A stretch of DNA of 64,000 nt from Lates calcarifer (lineage: Eukaryota; Chordata; Actinopteri; Centropomidae), in NCBI RefSeq assembly GCF_001640805.2, contig NC_066844.1, positions 11,040,863 to 11,104,862 on the forward strand. Reading direction: 5' to 3'. Within the stretch, counting starts at the first letter, position 1, and every line of letters begins with the position of its first letter. Below, piece after piece: positions 25,243-36,727 of this stretch. The notes under the pieces are model-generated. The model was not told the origin of the DNA. It was given only the letters and a program-made list of their open reading frames with translations, and searched no databases. A program made the translations under genes and the position numbers.

Positions 25243-25490
25243 TAAAAGAATACTTTGACATTTAGGAAATGCCACTTTCTTGCAGAGTGAAATAAGTGAA
25301 TTAACATTGCTCATCTGTCTTGTAAATATAAGGCTACTTAACATAAAAACTGGAACTGATGGGAAAGCTAGCCTGGCTCTGTCTAAAGTAACAAAATCCA
25401 CTTACCAACACTTCTTAAAATTATAATGTGCAGATGTGTGGTGTGAGTTAACACAATGTACAAGATCAATAAAAAGGCACAGAGTCTTCT
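25243..25490 (+). repeat. MITE-like family A, copy 2
   Basis: The copy starts AAAAGAATACTTTGACATTT, the same end as the copy at 5931, and continues with ACATAAAAACTGGAACTGATGG, GCTAGCCTGGCTCTGTC and AACAAAATCCACTTACCAAC. These last motifs recur inverted near 29.5 kb. It is non-coding and the right boundary is approximate. Confidence 0.65.
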
Positions 25491-27083
25491 CAGCTTTACA
25501 CTGTATCAGCATCCCTCCCTCAGTACACTCTAAGGCACAGTCACACACATATACGTAACATCAGGTGTTTTTATGATACTCTTTTTGGATGTAATTCTGC
25601 AAACTATTCAGTTTGCATCATCAAATCAACTCACTGATTGAACTGGATCTTTCACAACAGTTCTATTAAACAGTTAAATCCTGGTGTCATGTCAGAAGAT
25701 TTAAATAATTAATGAAAGTATCAATCTGTGCAAGCTGCGTGTAATATTATGTGGTTTTAGAGATGTGTGGGTGTAGCTATGTCTGTGCTATAGAGAAAAA
25801 ACAAGTGAAAATAATTTACTGAAAACATGTAGAGTGCCTCTGCTTGATCAATCTGCATATGGTACTGCATTTTTATTTTCTTAATTTTCTCTTAATTTTT
25901 CTGACATTTATTTGGTTCCTTGTTGTACGCCCCTGCAGCCTATACTGCCCAGCAGCAGCTTAGAGCACATTTGATTAGCCTACTGGACAGGTATTAAAGG
26001 TATACTAAGCAGGACACCTACTCACCAAAGGTTGCAGCCCAGAAATGCCCAAAAATGCATGAATGCATGCATAAAAATGGAAATAAAGTAAAGGCATGTA
26101 ACATCTGGTGTCCCCCTACACTTAGTGGTGGAGTGTAAGTTATTTTTAAGAGGAAATACATGTGTACATTCTTTCCCTTACAAGGGTAAGTTTAGCCATG
26201 GCTCTTCATAATCTGTTCTCTATTACAGAATTCTGTAAATGTGGACTTTAGAGCTCTTATTGCTGCTTGATCCTCACCAACACAATTAATGAATCAGTAG
26301 AGGTTAACTTCCCTGGCCTTTGCATTAACTGTACTTGTGATTATACAAGTCACACTATTTATTTTTTACACTACAAGGGCAATATATTGCCAGCTTCTTT
26401 TCATTATCATTACTGCCACCAGTGCATTTTCTCAGAGCATTTTCATTTAAATATAAATATTTTCACACAGTATAACCATAATCTGCTGTCAAAATGCATT
26501 CCCTTCCTGTTCTTTGCACTGTGTGGCCCTATATCTTTGTGTATACAGTGTAGGTCAGTTTTATTTATAGAGGTCTTTAAACTAACACGTTTGTCACAAA
26601 GTAATTTATAAAGAATAAGGGCAAAGAAACCACATAGAAACAGGATGAAAGCACCACAACAAGTACTTTGCAGACACAGGGAAACAGCCAAGAGATGGTG
26701 AATCAGTGTTTCAGTTAGTCCTGTGTCACCTTGTCACATTTACTTGTTAAGGTGAGCTAACGCAGGTGATACTATTTTCCTGGGGCAGTGTTCAGGGTCA
26801 GTCATTAGTGCTGTCATCATAGAAACAAGGATACAGGTTTAAGGGTAAACTACTGTTTATTACACCTTAGGTTTTATTTTTGGAGCTTGGTCATGAGTTC
26901 CCCTGGCTATGATAACACCTTCTATAACATTATCTCTCTTAATTACAGAGGTCCCTTAAATGGTTCAAGTTATTTTGTTCTCTATGTAAAGTGAGTTAAA
27001 CTTACCAATAGTTACCACTGATAATTTGGGTGATTATGTAACATCTTCAAATTACACAGATGTCAAAATATCAGTATGTATGT

Positions 27084-27106
27084 ACACACACACACACACA
27101 CACACA
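27084..27106. repeat. (AC)n microsatellite
   Basis: An AC run of about 23 bases with no gene context. Confidence 0.95.
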
Positions 27107-29340
27107 AGGTGATTTAAGTTTTTTGTGGTATTTCTATTTCTCGTATTTGAAAACTGCAGCACTGTCTGAGAAAATGGACAGCATTTGCCTTTGTGCAGTC
27201 ATCTGCCAAATGTGGCCTGTCCTCTTCTAAGGGTCAGGGTGTGACTCAGGACAAGGACACGCCAACAAGGAGGTGAACTAAGAAGGCCTTTGCTTGACAC
27301 CACCTTTTTAGCAGCTCTGCACCAGTTTGCTGCTGGGGATGTGGAATGGGGCCACCAACTAATTAACCAACTAACTAAAATCAAATCAAGCGATTGTGAG
27401 TATATGTCCATACACAGATATTTACGCGTCCCTTCTTTTTTGTCTGTTCCATTCTTTTTCTCTCCCTCTCTGTCTCTCTCTTTTTTGGTTTATTTAATTT
27501 TCTTTTTCTTACACCCTCTTTTTGTTCGTGTCTCCACATATACCTGCATACATACCCATAGATAAACTAAACATACACTCACGCCATCTCACACATTTTC
27601 CCCATAGGATTTAAGCATATCTCTCAAGAGCATACTTAACTCTACACTTGGCTTTGTATCACTGTCAATGAAGTTATTGAGGAAATTACTCATCAGTTCC
27701 CCCTTTCAGTCAAGTCAGCACTCAGTTTACAGCAAAGTAATTTGCTAATGAAAGAATAGGCCACTAACCTAACTATATCTGGCCTCACAGTTACCATTTC
27801 TCTTTGGTCATACAAGCCTCAGTTTGTGCTGCTAACTGTGTCACCATTACATTTGAGTTATAGAGCTATACATCGGTTTAAATGAAAAAAAAAAAAACAA
27901 ACAAACAAAAAAAAAAAAAAAACAGTGAGCTTTCATAAACCCAGAAGGCCATTTAACAAAATTTCCTGCTGTTCTGAAAGACTCTTATGGACCTTTAGGA
28001 TCCTTCAGATGCTTTCAGAGGAGCAGTAATCATTGTTATACAACCTTTTATCAAAGCTCACTGGACAATGTTAGTCTGGAAGCTTAGCTCTGTGACACAA
28101 ATGTAATGTTAATATATGCAAGGGACAAAGTGGGGGTTGGGTATTGGTCCACACAACCATTATCACATTTACAGTATCACAGTACATTTTACTGCTGCAT
28201 TAACATGATTGCATTTTTTACTTCCATTGGATGATCAACTAATCACTCCTGCATTATCATAACATCAGAAAAAATGCAGAAATGCAGTTGCATAAATGTG
28301 CTTTATTTTAAACATTAAATATGAAATAATCATCAGTGATACTTGAATATAAATAATGACCAACAAGGAGCACAACAGCATGAGAAGGAATGACATGACT
28401 AACCAGGACAGGATCATTATAGGTCAGTAGTGAGTAATGGGAGTGTTATTGTATAGTGGATAGCGCCATGTATGGACACTTTAAGTAAGAAATGGTGAGA
28501 TACAAGATTTAGCTGAACAATGGCTCTGCAACACACCAGCATGGCTTTCACACATGGAAAGACATCTTTTCAAAATATTGTGGAGAAAAGATTTTCGATT
28601 GATGCCTCATATTGTGAACTTGAAAAATGGAAACACTGGAGATGCTGGCTTTTCACTTCTTCATAGGTTTACCTACCAGATGAGAGTTATTATCATTTGT
28701 AGCTATTAAATCCAGTAATGTCTGTCTTTTAAGATGTAGATAGGCTTGTGGCAGGTGGTAGATGGTTTTCTGCACCTGTATGCATATTAAGCCCCACAAA
28801 GTGGCTTAATATGAAATAATAGTAAAGATTTACAGAAAGCAGGTGTTGCTAATGCTGCCTCTAGTCCATTCCTGACTACCAAAACTGTGGAGGTATGTGG
28901 AGTGTTTGCTGGTGCTGGGCATGACTGCCCCATTTCACTTTACAACATTAGTTTGTGACTGATGGCATAAATAATAAAATCTATAATAAAATATAATAAA
29001 ATCTGCACTTTTGTCTGGTAAAGCAAAGTATTCAGTTGTTAAAAATGCACCCACCTACCTTTTTTGAAAATGAACCAGTGGATAACTCTTGTGTGTATAC
29101 TGTACACCATCCATGCCGCACTTGCTGCCCATGAGATTTTGTTCCTTCAACATAACATAATTAACGATGTTCCACATTTTTGGAATCAGTGAACTGATTC
29201 AGAATTCTTGAAGAAAAGAAGAAATTGAGAAATGACAAAATGTCATTTTAACATTTCTGTTAATGTATGGCTTAAACGAATGAGAGAATGAGATTTATAG
29301 ATTTTATGGGCAGAATAGTTTTTTTTAATTGTATTCTATT

Positions 29341-29580
29341 TTTTGACAGATCCAGGCTCCCAGAACTTCCAGTCTTTATGCTAACTTCTTGTTTGCACAA
29401 TGTGGTTGCCAGATTTGGCACTATGATCCCTGTACCAATCCCTATATCAAAATCTTGGCAGTAAACCTCTAATAGTTGGCCTCAAAGGTGTTGGTAGGTG
29501 TATTATGACCTTTGGAGAAAGCCAGGCTAGATGATTTTCCCTGCTGTCACGCTTTATGTGAAACTAAACTAACCACATCC
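29341..29580 (-). repeat. MITE-like family A, two adjacent partial inverted copies
   Basis: GACAGATCCAGGCTCC through TTCCAGTCTTTATGCTAA (29346-29387) is the inverse of the family A core. A second piece, GGTGTTGGTAGGTG through GCCAGGCTAG (about 29488-29531), repeats the same core in the same orientation, so two partial copies are juxtaposed. Either one element was duplicated or one inserted beside another. Confidence 0.55.
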
Positions 29581-30487
29581 AGATTGTAGGTCTGTACTTA
29601 CTGCACACATGCAAAACTGCTGTGTATCTTCCTCTTCCTCTTTGCACTCTCAAAAAGAAAGCAATTTCATGTATTTCTCAATAGCACGCATTTCACAACT
29701 TTCACCCATCGCATCTTGTCTTAATTGCACTGACTGGCTCCTTTCACTCAAACAAATTTCAAGATGAATTTCAACATTTATTTTGACCCAGTAGTCTTCA
29801 ATCCATTTCTGTCTGTATTTTTTTCTTTTTCCTCATTTAAGATACAGCAAGCCACGTTTCACACTGGCTCTCTGACCCTCACTAGCACACATATTTGAGG
29901 ACAGAAAGACACATATACACACACAGTGTCCAATTGGGTCTCAGCGGAGCAGTCCCTGTCAGTCTGTCAACTCTTTGGGTTTTCAAACAAGTCAAGACAA
30001 GCTTGCTTAGAGAGAAGATACAAGACAACTCATCACTTTTGGCTATTCGTCTTTTGGGATGTCAGTCTTGTGCTGAAATGTCATGTTCATGGAAAACATA
30101 AAACACACACACAGAAAAGAACATAAAATAGACCAACAAAGACTATGGGTCATCATGTTGTAGTTTCAGGGCTAATTCTTGTTTTCATGGAAATTGATTG
30201 TTAGGAAATGGTGTCTATTGTGAGAGGACACTTGGGGCTTAGAGGCAGCCTGCTAATTAGGACTAAACTGTATTAACACAACAACAGCACTGACCCTGCA
30301 AAGCTTTCTTGTTCACACACTTGCTGTTTTTCTCAGATACACACACACTCACATGGATACATGCACGGACTAGGCTAGTTCACATATACACTAAGTGCAA
30401 CATCGTTATTGATGTTGCTCTTGGTTAAGACCCTCTCACGGTCCCTGCTGCTCTTGGCTCCTCTGGGAGAAAAAGAGAGAAAAAAAA

Positions 30488-30489
<2 letters not shown>

Positions 30490-30528
<39 letters not shown>
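30490..30528. repeat. (AC)n microsatellite, long
   Basis: An AC run of about 39 bases, followed by a second short CA run at 30547-30560. The Thr/His or Cys/Val reading frames through it are artefacts. Confidence 0.95.
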
Positions 30529-30529
<1 letters not shown>

Positions 30530-31483
30530 GCACGCACTCAACCATCCACACACACACACAGATGGGCGAATTTACTGTAATCACAGACCATCCTCTGCTG
30601 ATCTTTGTGTATTGACAGCTTGTATTGACGAATGAAACATAAAGATGGGCATCAGAGAATCTCTACAATCTAATACCTGAAGCATGTGTAACAACAAAAT
30701 TTCAAGAAGTAGGTGGGATAATTGTTTAAGCTATAAAGAGAACCAAGTCTTTATTTCAAAGAAGTGTATGTTAAAGACAGACCTTTACTTGTTCCCTGTT
30801 TTATAGGCACCATAATTTAGTAATTATACTCCCTATTTTCTGATCTTCCCCTGTTTTGTCATTATAAATTCAGGATTCTGTACATTCCATAGCATTGTTA
30901 TACAGCAACAGTCATGTCATACTTAGTGCTTAGCCCTGTTTCAAACTGTCGATAAACACTTAAGGAAGCTGCACCACACTGCATCTCTTGGAAGACAGGA
31001 AAGTCAAGCAGACATACAAATGTCAAACCCACCACATACTCCTTATCCTTGAAGCCTTGTTTTTCATTAAACTAAAATCTACTTCTTGAAAGTGACAGAG
31101 CTAACTCACCACTCTCGCTACTCTTCTCTGACTATCTCACTATCTATCTTAAGCTACAGTGGAACCCAACACTTTTTGCACTTATAGGTCACATTAAAGG
31201 CCTTCCAGCAGGTCCAAGAAAATAATCCTCCCCTCTCCTGGTAGGATTTTAATATGGAATTTGAGCAGGAAGTGTTGACTTTCACTGAGTCTGTGTCTTA
31301 ACAAGGAGCAAAATAGCAACAAAGGATAAACACTAAACACACACTAATAATAAGAGTGAATGAAAACAGTAGGTCCATTTCTATTCAAGGTTCAACCCAG
31401 AGCAACAGCATGGTCAGCATGTACTGTATATTATGTTGAATTTATCATCTAAATATTATAATACAGGTTATCCCAAACCCCTA

Positions 31484-31485
<2 letters not shown>

Positions 31486-31516
<31 letters not shown>
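31486..31516. repeat. Poly-T run of 31 bases
   Basis: An uninterrupted T run. On the minus strand it is a poly-A, as in a retroposed tail, but no recognisable retroposon body lies at lower coordinates. The LINE fragment beginning about 50 bp later reads on the plus strand, so this would not be its own tail. Confidence 0.9.
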
Positions 31517-31564
31517 CAAACACTAGCCTAGCCTTTTGTTCATGTTGTTATTAATTAAGACTTC

Positions 31565-32120
31565 AAATGATCTGATCACCCAGGCTCAAGCGGTAATCAG
31601 GACCCAGACTGGGGACATTGTTGGGCAGTGGAGAGAACACTTTAAGGAACTCCTGAACCCAGCCAACATGTCCTCTGAGTAGGAGGCAGTGTTTGAAGAT
31701 TTAGGGGATGCCTCACTCATATCTCAGAGGCCAATGAGATAGACAAAAACCTACTCACTTACATCCAGTCTACATATGTTTTATGGACCTGGAGAAGGCC
31801 CACACCTCCCCTGGGGGTCTTGTGGGGGGTACTGTGGGAGTATGGTGTCCCAGTGCTGCTACTATGAGCCATCCGGCCCTTATGCAACCGGAGTGAGAGT
31901 TGTGTTCTCGGCAAGAAGTCAAGCATGTTTCCAGTTGGTATTGGCATACACCAAAGTTGTCCTCTGTCACTGATCCTGTTTGTGATTTTCATGGACAGGA
32001 TCCAAATCTCAAATATAAGTGGTCAAACTGGGTGTATAAAGAGCTCAGACATCTGGAGGGAGCTAGGAGTAGAGCCGGTTTGGGTCTCTAATCAGGATGC
32101 TTCCTAGGCACCTTCCATTG
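31565..32120 (+). pseudogene. Non-LTR retrotransposon (LINE) reverse transcriptase fragment
   Basis: Plus-strand frames contain FMDLEKA (31780-31800), the RT motif A with its Asp, then EYGVPVLLL across a frame change. MFPVGIGIHQSCPLSLILF (from 31925) and VIFMDRI follow. Immediately afterwards comes SSDIWRELGVEPVW, which in fish LINEs of this type lies far downstream in the C-terminal part. The block with the catalytic YADD/FADD pair is therefore deleted. The fragment is 5'-truncated, frameshifted and internally deleted. The clade (L2, Rex or RTE-like) is not decided. Confidence 0.8.
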
Positions 32121-35100
32121 GAGGTTTATGATACAAATATAAAATTTTAGGTTCCACTCCTCTCTACATTTACAGCGATGGTAGATAGATAAGTCAAATT
32201 TTTGTTCTGTGAACCAATATGTGCAGTCTTTAGCTTATGTTTTTCCAATGAATAAGAGTATTCTGTTATACTGGTGTTAGAATCAGCAGTATAAATGTTT
32301 CAGGGTGAGATGTCTGGATTGCTTCATAGTTTCTGAATAGTTGAGAAACACTGAAAAGAAAGTTGAGAAAGGATAAAATAACTTCAAATTCTCAAGTACA
32401 CATTAAAGAAGTACGTGCCAACAGCTTGACACATGAGAAATCATTTTGTGACAAGTTAACAGTGACTCTGCTTTTCATATAATACATGAGTGTTATTACC
32501 AGGGGCACAGTTCTGCCTTTGAAGATAAAACTTATTTTCAGATTCAATTATTGATATGATTGGCCATGTAAACAAATATCACAGATGTGTGAGCATTGAA
32601 ACTACCAGCAGCAGTAGCACATTTGTGTGTAGTAGGAGACAAAAAGCACAAAAGAAAAAAAACAGTGAAACAGCAATCAGTAACATATGCAGGTAAATTA
32701 AACTGAATAATCAACGCTCATTAGTCAAAGCATAACATACTAATCAGACTGTGAGTCTTGTCTGAGGGAACTGATTTCACAGCAGATTGCATCACTTTGT
32801 GTAAACGTACTTTAGCTGTGCATCAAGGTTGGCCAGACAAGCAGCTCTGATAGCTCAGAGTTGGACTCTGTTTGGTCCTGCCTGCTCAAGGGAAGTGTAG
32901 ATGCAAGCACAGATCAGCAGCAGAAACGTTTTAGTTGAAATGGGGGCTCATTAAATCCAGTGAACCCGAATGCTCTTAGATATGTTGTCGGGTTGTATGG
33001 TCAGGTTGAAGTAGTTGCCTATAAAAGATTTACTTGAAGAAATTATTTAAATCCTACAGTGAATATTAGCACTAACATAACAGATACAACAAAGGGACTT
33101 TGTTGGCCCAGACAGCTGACTGTATCCATATATGCTGGGAGTCCAGTTTGGGCTACAGTTTGATTAATTACAAAAACACTGGCAATGAATGTAAAAAAAA
33201 AAAATTAAAAAAAAGTAAATGTTTTGCAGCATTGCCCAATTCTATTAACAGATGTTTTTACCTGGTGATATGATGAAGGAATAATTACAGTGATATGATG
33301 AATTAGTCCCATTTGTTTACTGTGAGCTTTTATTTTTCATCAGAAATACTGCTAAGGCTCCTAAGTCTCAGTGTAAAGCAGCATATACTGGTGTTGCATA
33401 TACTGAAGCACATCAAAACACACAAGCCTGCTGCTTTCTAATGTAAGGCCACATACCAGCAGTGTCAACATTTTCATTACATTTACTTCCTTGGTAAGCT
33501 GTTTGCTGCACCTTGACTGCATCTTCTGTCTCTGTGGTGACTATCATGTCAAATAATGCTACATCACACAGCTAGTGTGTGAAAGCTTGGTTTATTGATA
33601 TAATCCATCCATCTGACCTGCCATCTCAAGATTTTTCTGCTGGGGGGATTAATTGTAAAATGAGTAGAGAAGCATTATATGCATTTGTAGTAGTCTGGAA
33701 GTGGAAAGTGTCAGGGGTGGATGATGTTTATTTAGCTAGGTTTAAACCTCTCTGTATTGTTGGGGTTTCATCAAATGTGGATCTAAGAATAGGCAATATA
33801 GAAGATTGCCTTGGACGACAAGTAGCATTAAACAGTGCCCGTAAGAGCATGTAGGTGGAGTGAAGAGGAAAGAGTTGCTGCTCCATGCTTGAAACATTTA
33901 GTAAAACCTCAGCTTTGAGATCACTTCATAGCATGGAGTGACTAGCATTCGGTTGTCGTAAGCAACATTTAGAGCCAGAATTAATGCATTAAGTTTATTG
34001 AAATAGACGGAGGCAAACTCAAACAGATTTTCTGTGGAGGCAGCACAAATTTAGGCAAAGACGCATTTTCTGTGATTTAATGTTGCAATTTTCAATTGCG
34101 GTTGTCCAAAGTTGTGTGACCCATTTTCATGATGCTCAGTGACAGGAGCAAAAAGTTAAATTGGAGAAAACTCTGTACTGTACTGTAGGTTGACAGGTCT
34201 ATTTGCTATTTGTGATGGTGAGATGAAATTATGCTTTGTGTTGAATCTGAAGGCACATTTTTGTGGAATGGAGTGGTATTTTGAAATGAGGAAGACCACA
34301 GAAGCTCACAAAAAACAAAAACATGCCACATTCCAGTAAAGAAAAAATACACTGTGATTCCAGTTCAGACTGGGGCTGCCACTCCCCACCTTGTTCTGTA
34401 TGTTAATCCCTTAATAAACTCCAATATGGACAGAGACAGTGAATGCATACCTGGTTTGCAGTTGCATGTGGCAAGACATGTGCTGTCAGTGAGTATGGCC
34501 AGGGCATGGTCCATATGTACAGTCTGTGATGTATGACAGCATTGTCTGATGTTAGGTTGTGTGCTATTTTCTGGCAAATATTAGCCAGTAGGTTTGTAGT
34601 TGAAGAAAAATAGTTTGATACAGTAAACTGTTAATAATTTGTGTGTCAAGTTTTGCAGGATACAAAATGATGTGCATTTGTAAATGTGAGTACATGGGCA
34701 CATGTATGGTTAGTTGGTCCTTCTAGGCGTCTGTGTTAAGGGTCACTAGGGTGTTATCACCAGTCTACATTAATTAGCTGCAGCTTTTGCTTTAATGCAA
34801 CCACCAGATTTCTACATTGCTAGTAGTATCACTAAATGATATGTCACAGCTGAGTCTTCTGGAGATGTCAAGAGCTTAAAACATGATAACCTGCATTTAG
34901 ACAGTTACATTATTAGAGTGATGAAAGGTGATTATCTGCAGGCCCTGTAGATTTTTGTAGAACTTTGACTGTCAATGTCCTTTTTGTCTTGATTACTTGA
35001 CATTGTGTTTGAATTCTTATCAAAGTCTGCATCATCAAATACTGTATCTCTAAAACTATCTTATTATCATCCACCATCTGCTATTTGACAGAGATAATTT

Positions 35101-35149
35101 CACATAAAGTCCCATCATTTGCTGAGTATGTAACCCTCATTTTTTGCAG

Positions 35150-35442
35150 CCTGTTATGAGTCAACCTTACTCAAAAAGCTCATCTCTGTGAAGTGCAGCA
35201 CCTCTGACCCAGAGCTGTGTAAGCTGCAGCACCCTGATAAGAGTTCACTGACCTCTGTGTTGGAGGGGGAGCAGAGAATTGGGGAATGACAGACCAAAAA
35301 GATGAGGAGATGCAAAAAGGTTTTGCAGGAGATCAAAATAGTTTCAGATACTCTGTGTTTCTCTCTTGCTATTGCCTTCTTTGAGAATTATTATCTCAAA
35401 GAAGCCGAATGTGTTAGGACATTGGACTGGACTGTGGGGCAG
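35150..35442 (+). pseudogene. Exon-like open stretch with one stop, unrecognised
   Basis: A good 3' splice site (CCTCATTTTTTGCAG, ending 35149) leads into an open frame starting CYESTLLKKLISVKCS. It runs to a TGA at 35287 and continues open in the same frame to a TAG at 35443, with a hydrophilic, Lys/Glu-rich composition unlike simple sequence. It has no ATG. I recognise no family. It may be a terminal exon (ending at 35289), a pseudogene relic, or chance. Confidence 0.18.
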
Positions 35443-35880
35443 TAGAGCCTCACTGGTGCTAAGCTGATCAAACAAGCCATCCAGATGAGAGGAAAATTAG
35501 TTGAGATGAGGGTCTTGGCTGATTCGGCTGGCTGACTCTGATTGCAAACACAGAGTAGTTACCTTCATCCGGGAAGGTAGTAGAGCTTGGCTTACCCACC
35601 CTTTTGTAGAATGTGACACATCTGTGCACAAAGTGTTGAGTTTTATTGATGATCATTTTACAAAGAATGGGAAAAACAGCAAAGCAGATGTAGAGGAGAG
35701 TGAATCCATCTATAAAAAAAATAAGGGTATTCCTCCTTTCATGCCACAGTATGTCTGACATTCATTGCATCGTGTAAAGTCTCAAATAAAAAGTTGGGGT
35801 TATAATGGCTCAAAAAATACCATGTCCAGCTAATGACTGAACAAAACGCAAACTCCCTTCATGTATACCTGTTGTCTTGA

Positions 35881-36070
35881 TCAGAATCAGAATCAGAATC
35901 AGAATAGACTTTATTGCCAAGTAAGTTTGCACATGCAAGGAATTTGTCTTGGTATATTGGTGCTAAAGGACAGTTATAGTAAAAGAAAAGAATGAAGAGC
36001 AAGAAGCAAGAACTATATTTACAGAGAACATAAATATACATAATTAAAAAGTAAAGTGTAAAGTGTAGAG
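35881..36070. repeat. Interspersed repeat with (CAGAAT)n end
   Basis: Tandem CAGAATs at 35884-35905 lead into AGACTTTATTGCCAAGTAAG and CATGCAAGGAATTTGTCTTGG, then AAAGTGTAAAGTGTAGAGTG. This combination is a widespread teleost repeat; the hexamer end is probably the 3' tail of an element on the minus strand. It is non-coding here. Confidence 0.55.
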
Positions 36071-36407
36071 TGCAAATTCTGTTTCTATTTTTGACAGAAA
36101 TACTGTTTTCACTTCTAAACTATTTTCCTTCACCATTTGATCACTGTTAAGCTATCATGAGTGAAACTCAACACTTCTTGCAGATTTATTTTATTTTGTA
36201 AGGAGTGAGTAGTGGTTTAGTCAGGGGACAGACCTATTCAATCCTCAACTTGTTTCCCTGGTGTTTTTAAAGTCCAAGAGCCTTTCTGTTTCAGCAAAAA
36301 GTTTATAAGCCTACTATATATTTATGTTCAAATGACAAAGCCCTCTAGTGACTGTAGGGATCTCAACTCTTTCCCATCAGGACAAAAGGAGGAAACATTA
36401 ATGCATT

Positions 36408-36727
36408 CACTATCTATACGGCTTATCCGTTAACGGTCGTGGGGGGCTGGAGCCTATCCCAGCTGACATTGGGCAAGAGGCAGAGTATACCCTGGACAGA
36501 TCACCAGTCCATTGCAGGGCTAACACATTTAGACAAACAACCATTCACATCTGCAGGTATTATAGTTACCAATTAACCTAACTTGCATGTCATGAGTACC
36601 GAGAGAGAACCCACACAGGCACAAGGAGAGCATGCAAACTCCACACAAAAAAACCCTGGGCGAACTGGGGCTTGAACCCAGAACTTTCTTGCTGTGAGGC
36701 AACCACTGAACCACTGCACTACCATGC
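36408..36727 (-). mobile_element. tRNA-type SINE, near full-length copy 2
   Basis: Read on the minus strand, the head carries an RNA polymerase III A-box-like motif (TAGTGCAGTGG) and, about 40 bases later, a B-box-like motif (GGTTCAAGCCC), as in tRNA-derived SINEs. The body contains TAGGTTAATTGGTAAC, CCCTGCAATGGACTGG and GGATAAGCCGTATAGATAGT, and ends in the ATTC-type tail on the 36408 side. This is the longest of the three copies in the window and defines the head that the other two lack. Confidence 0.75.

Larger units (their letters stand above)
18577..31480. other. Long gene-free intergenic stretch
   Basis: No exon is supportable. The frames of 60-114 residues here lack domains, splice context or codon bias. 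Contents are a short inverted-repeat element at 21088-21387, MITE-like family A copies near 25.2 and 29.4 kb, and CA/GT microsatellites near 22865-22900, 23057-23079, 27084-27106 and 30490-30528. A pyrimidine-rich tract lies at 27430-27520, an A-rich tract at 27885-27922, and a poly-T run begins at 31486. Confidence 0.6.

Noticed and set aside
30375..30615. His/Thr-rich and Cys/Val-rich frames
   Set aside because: Translation products of the long CA microsatellite.
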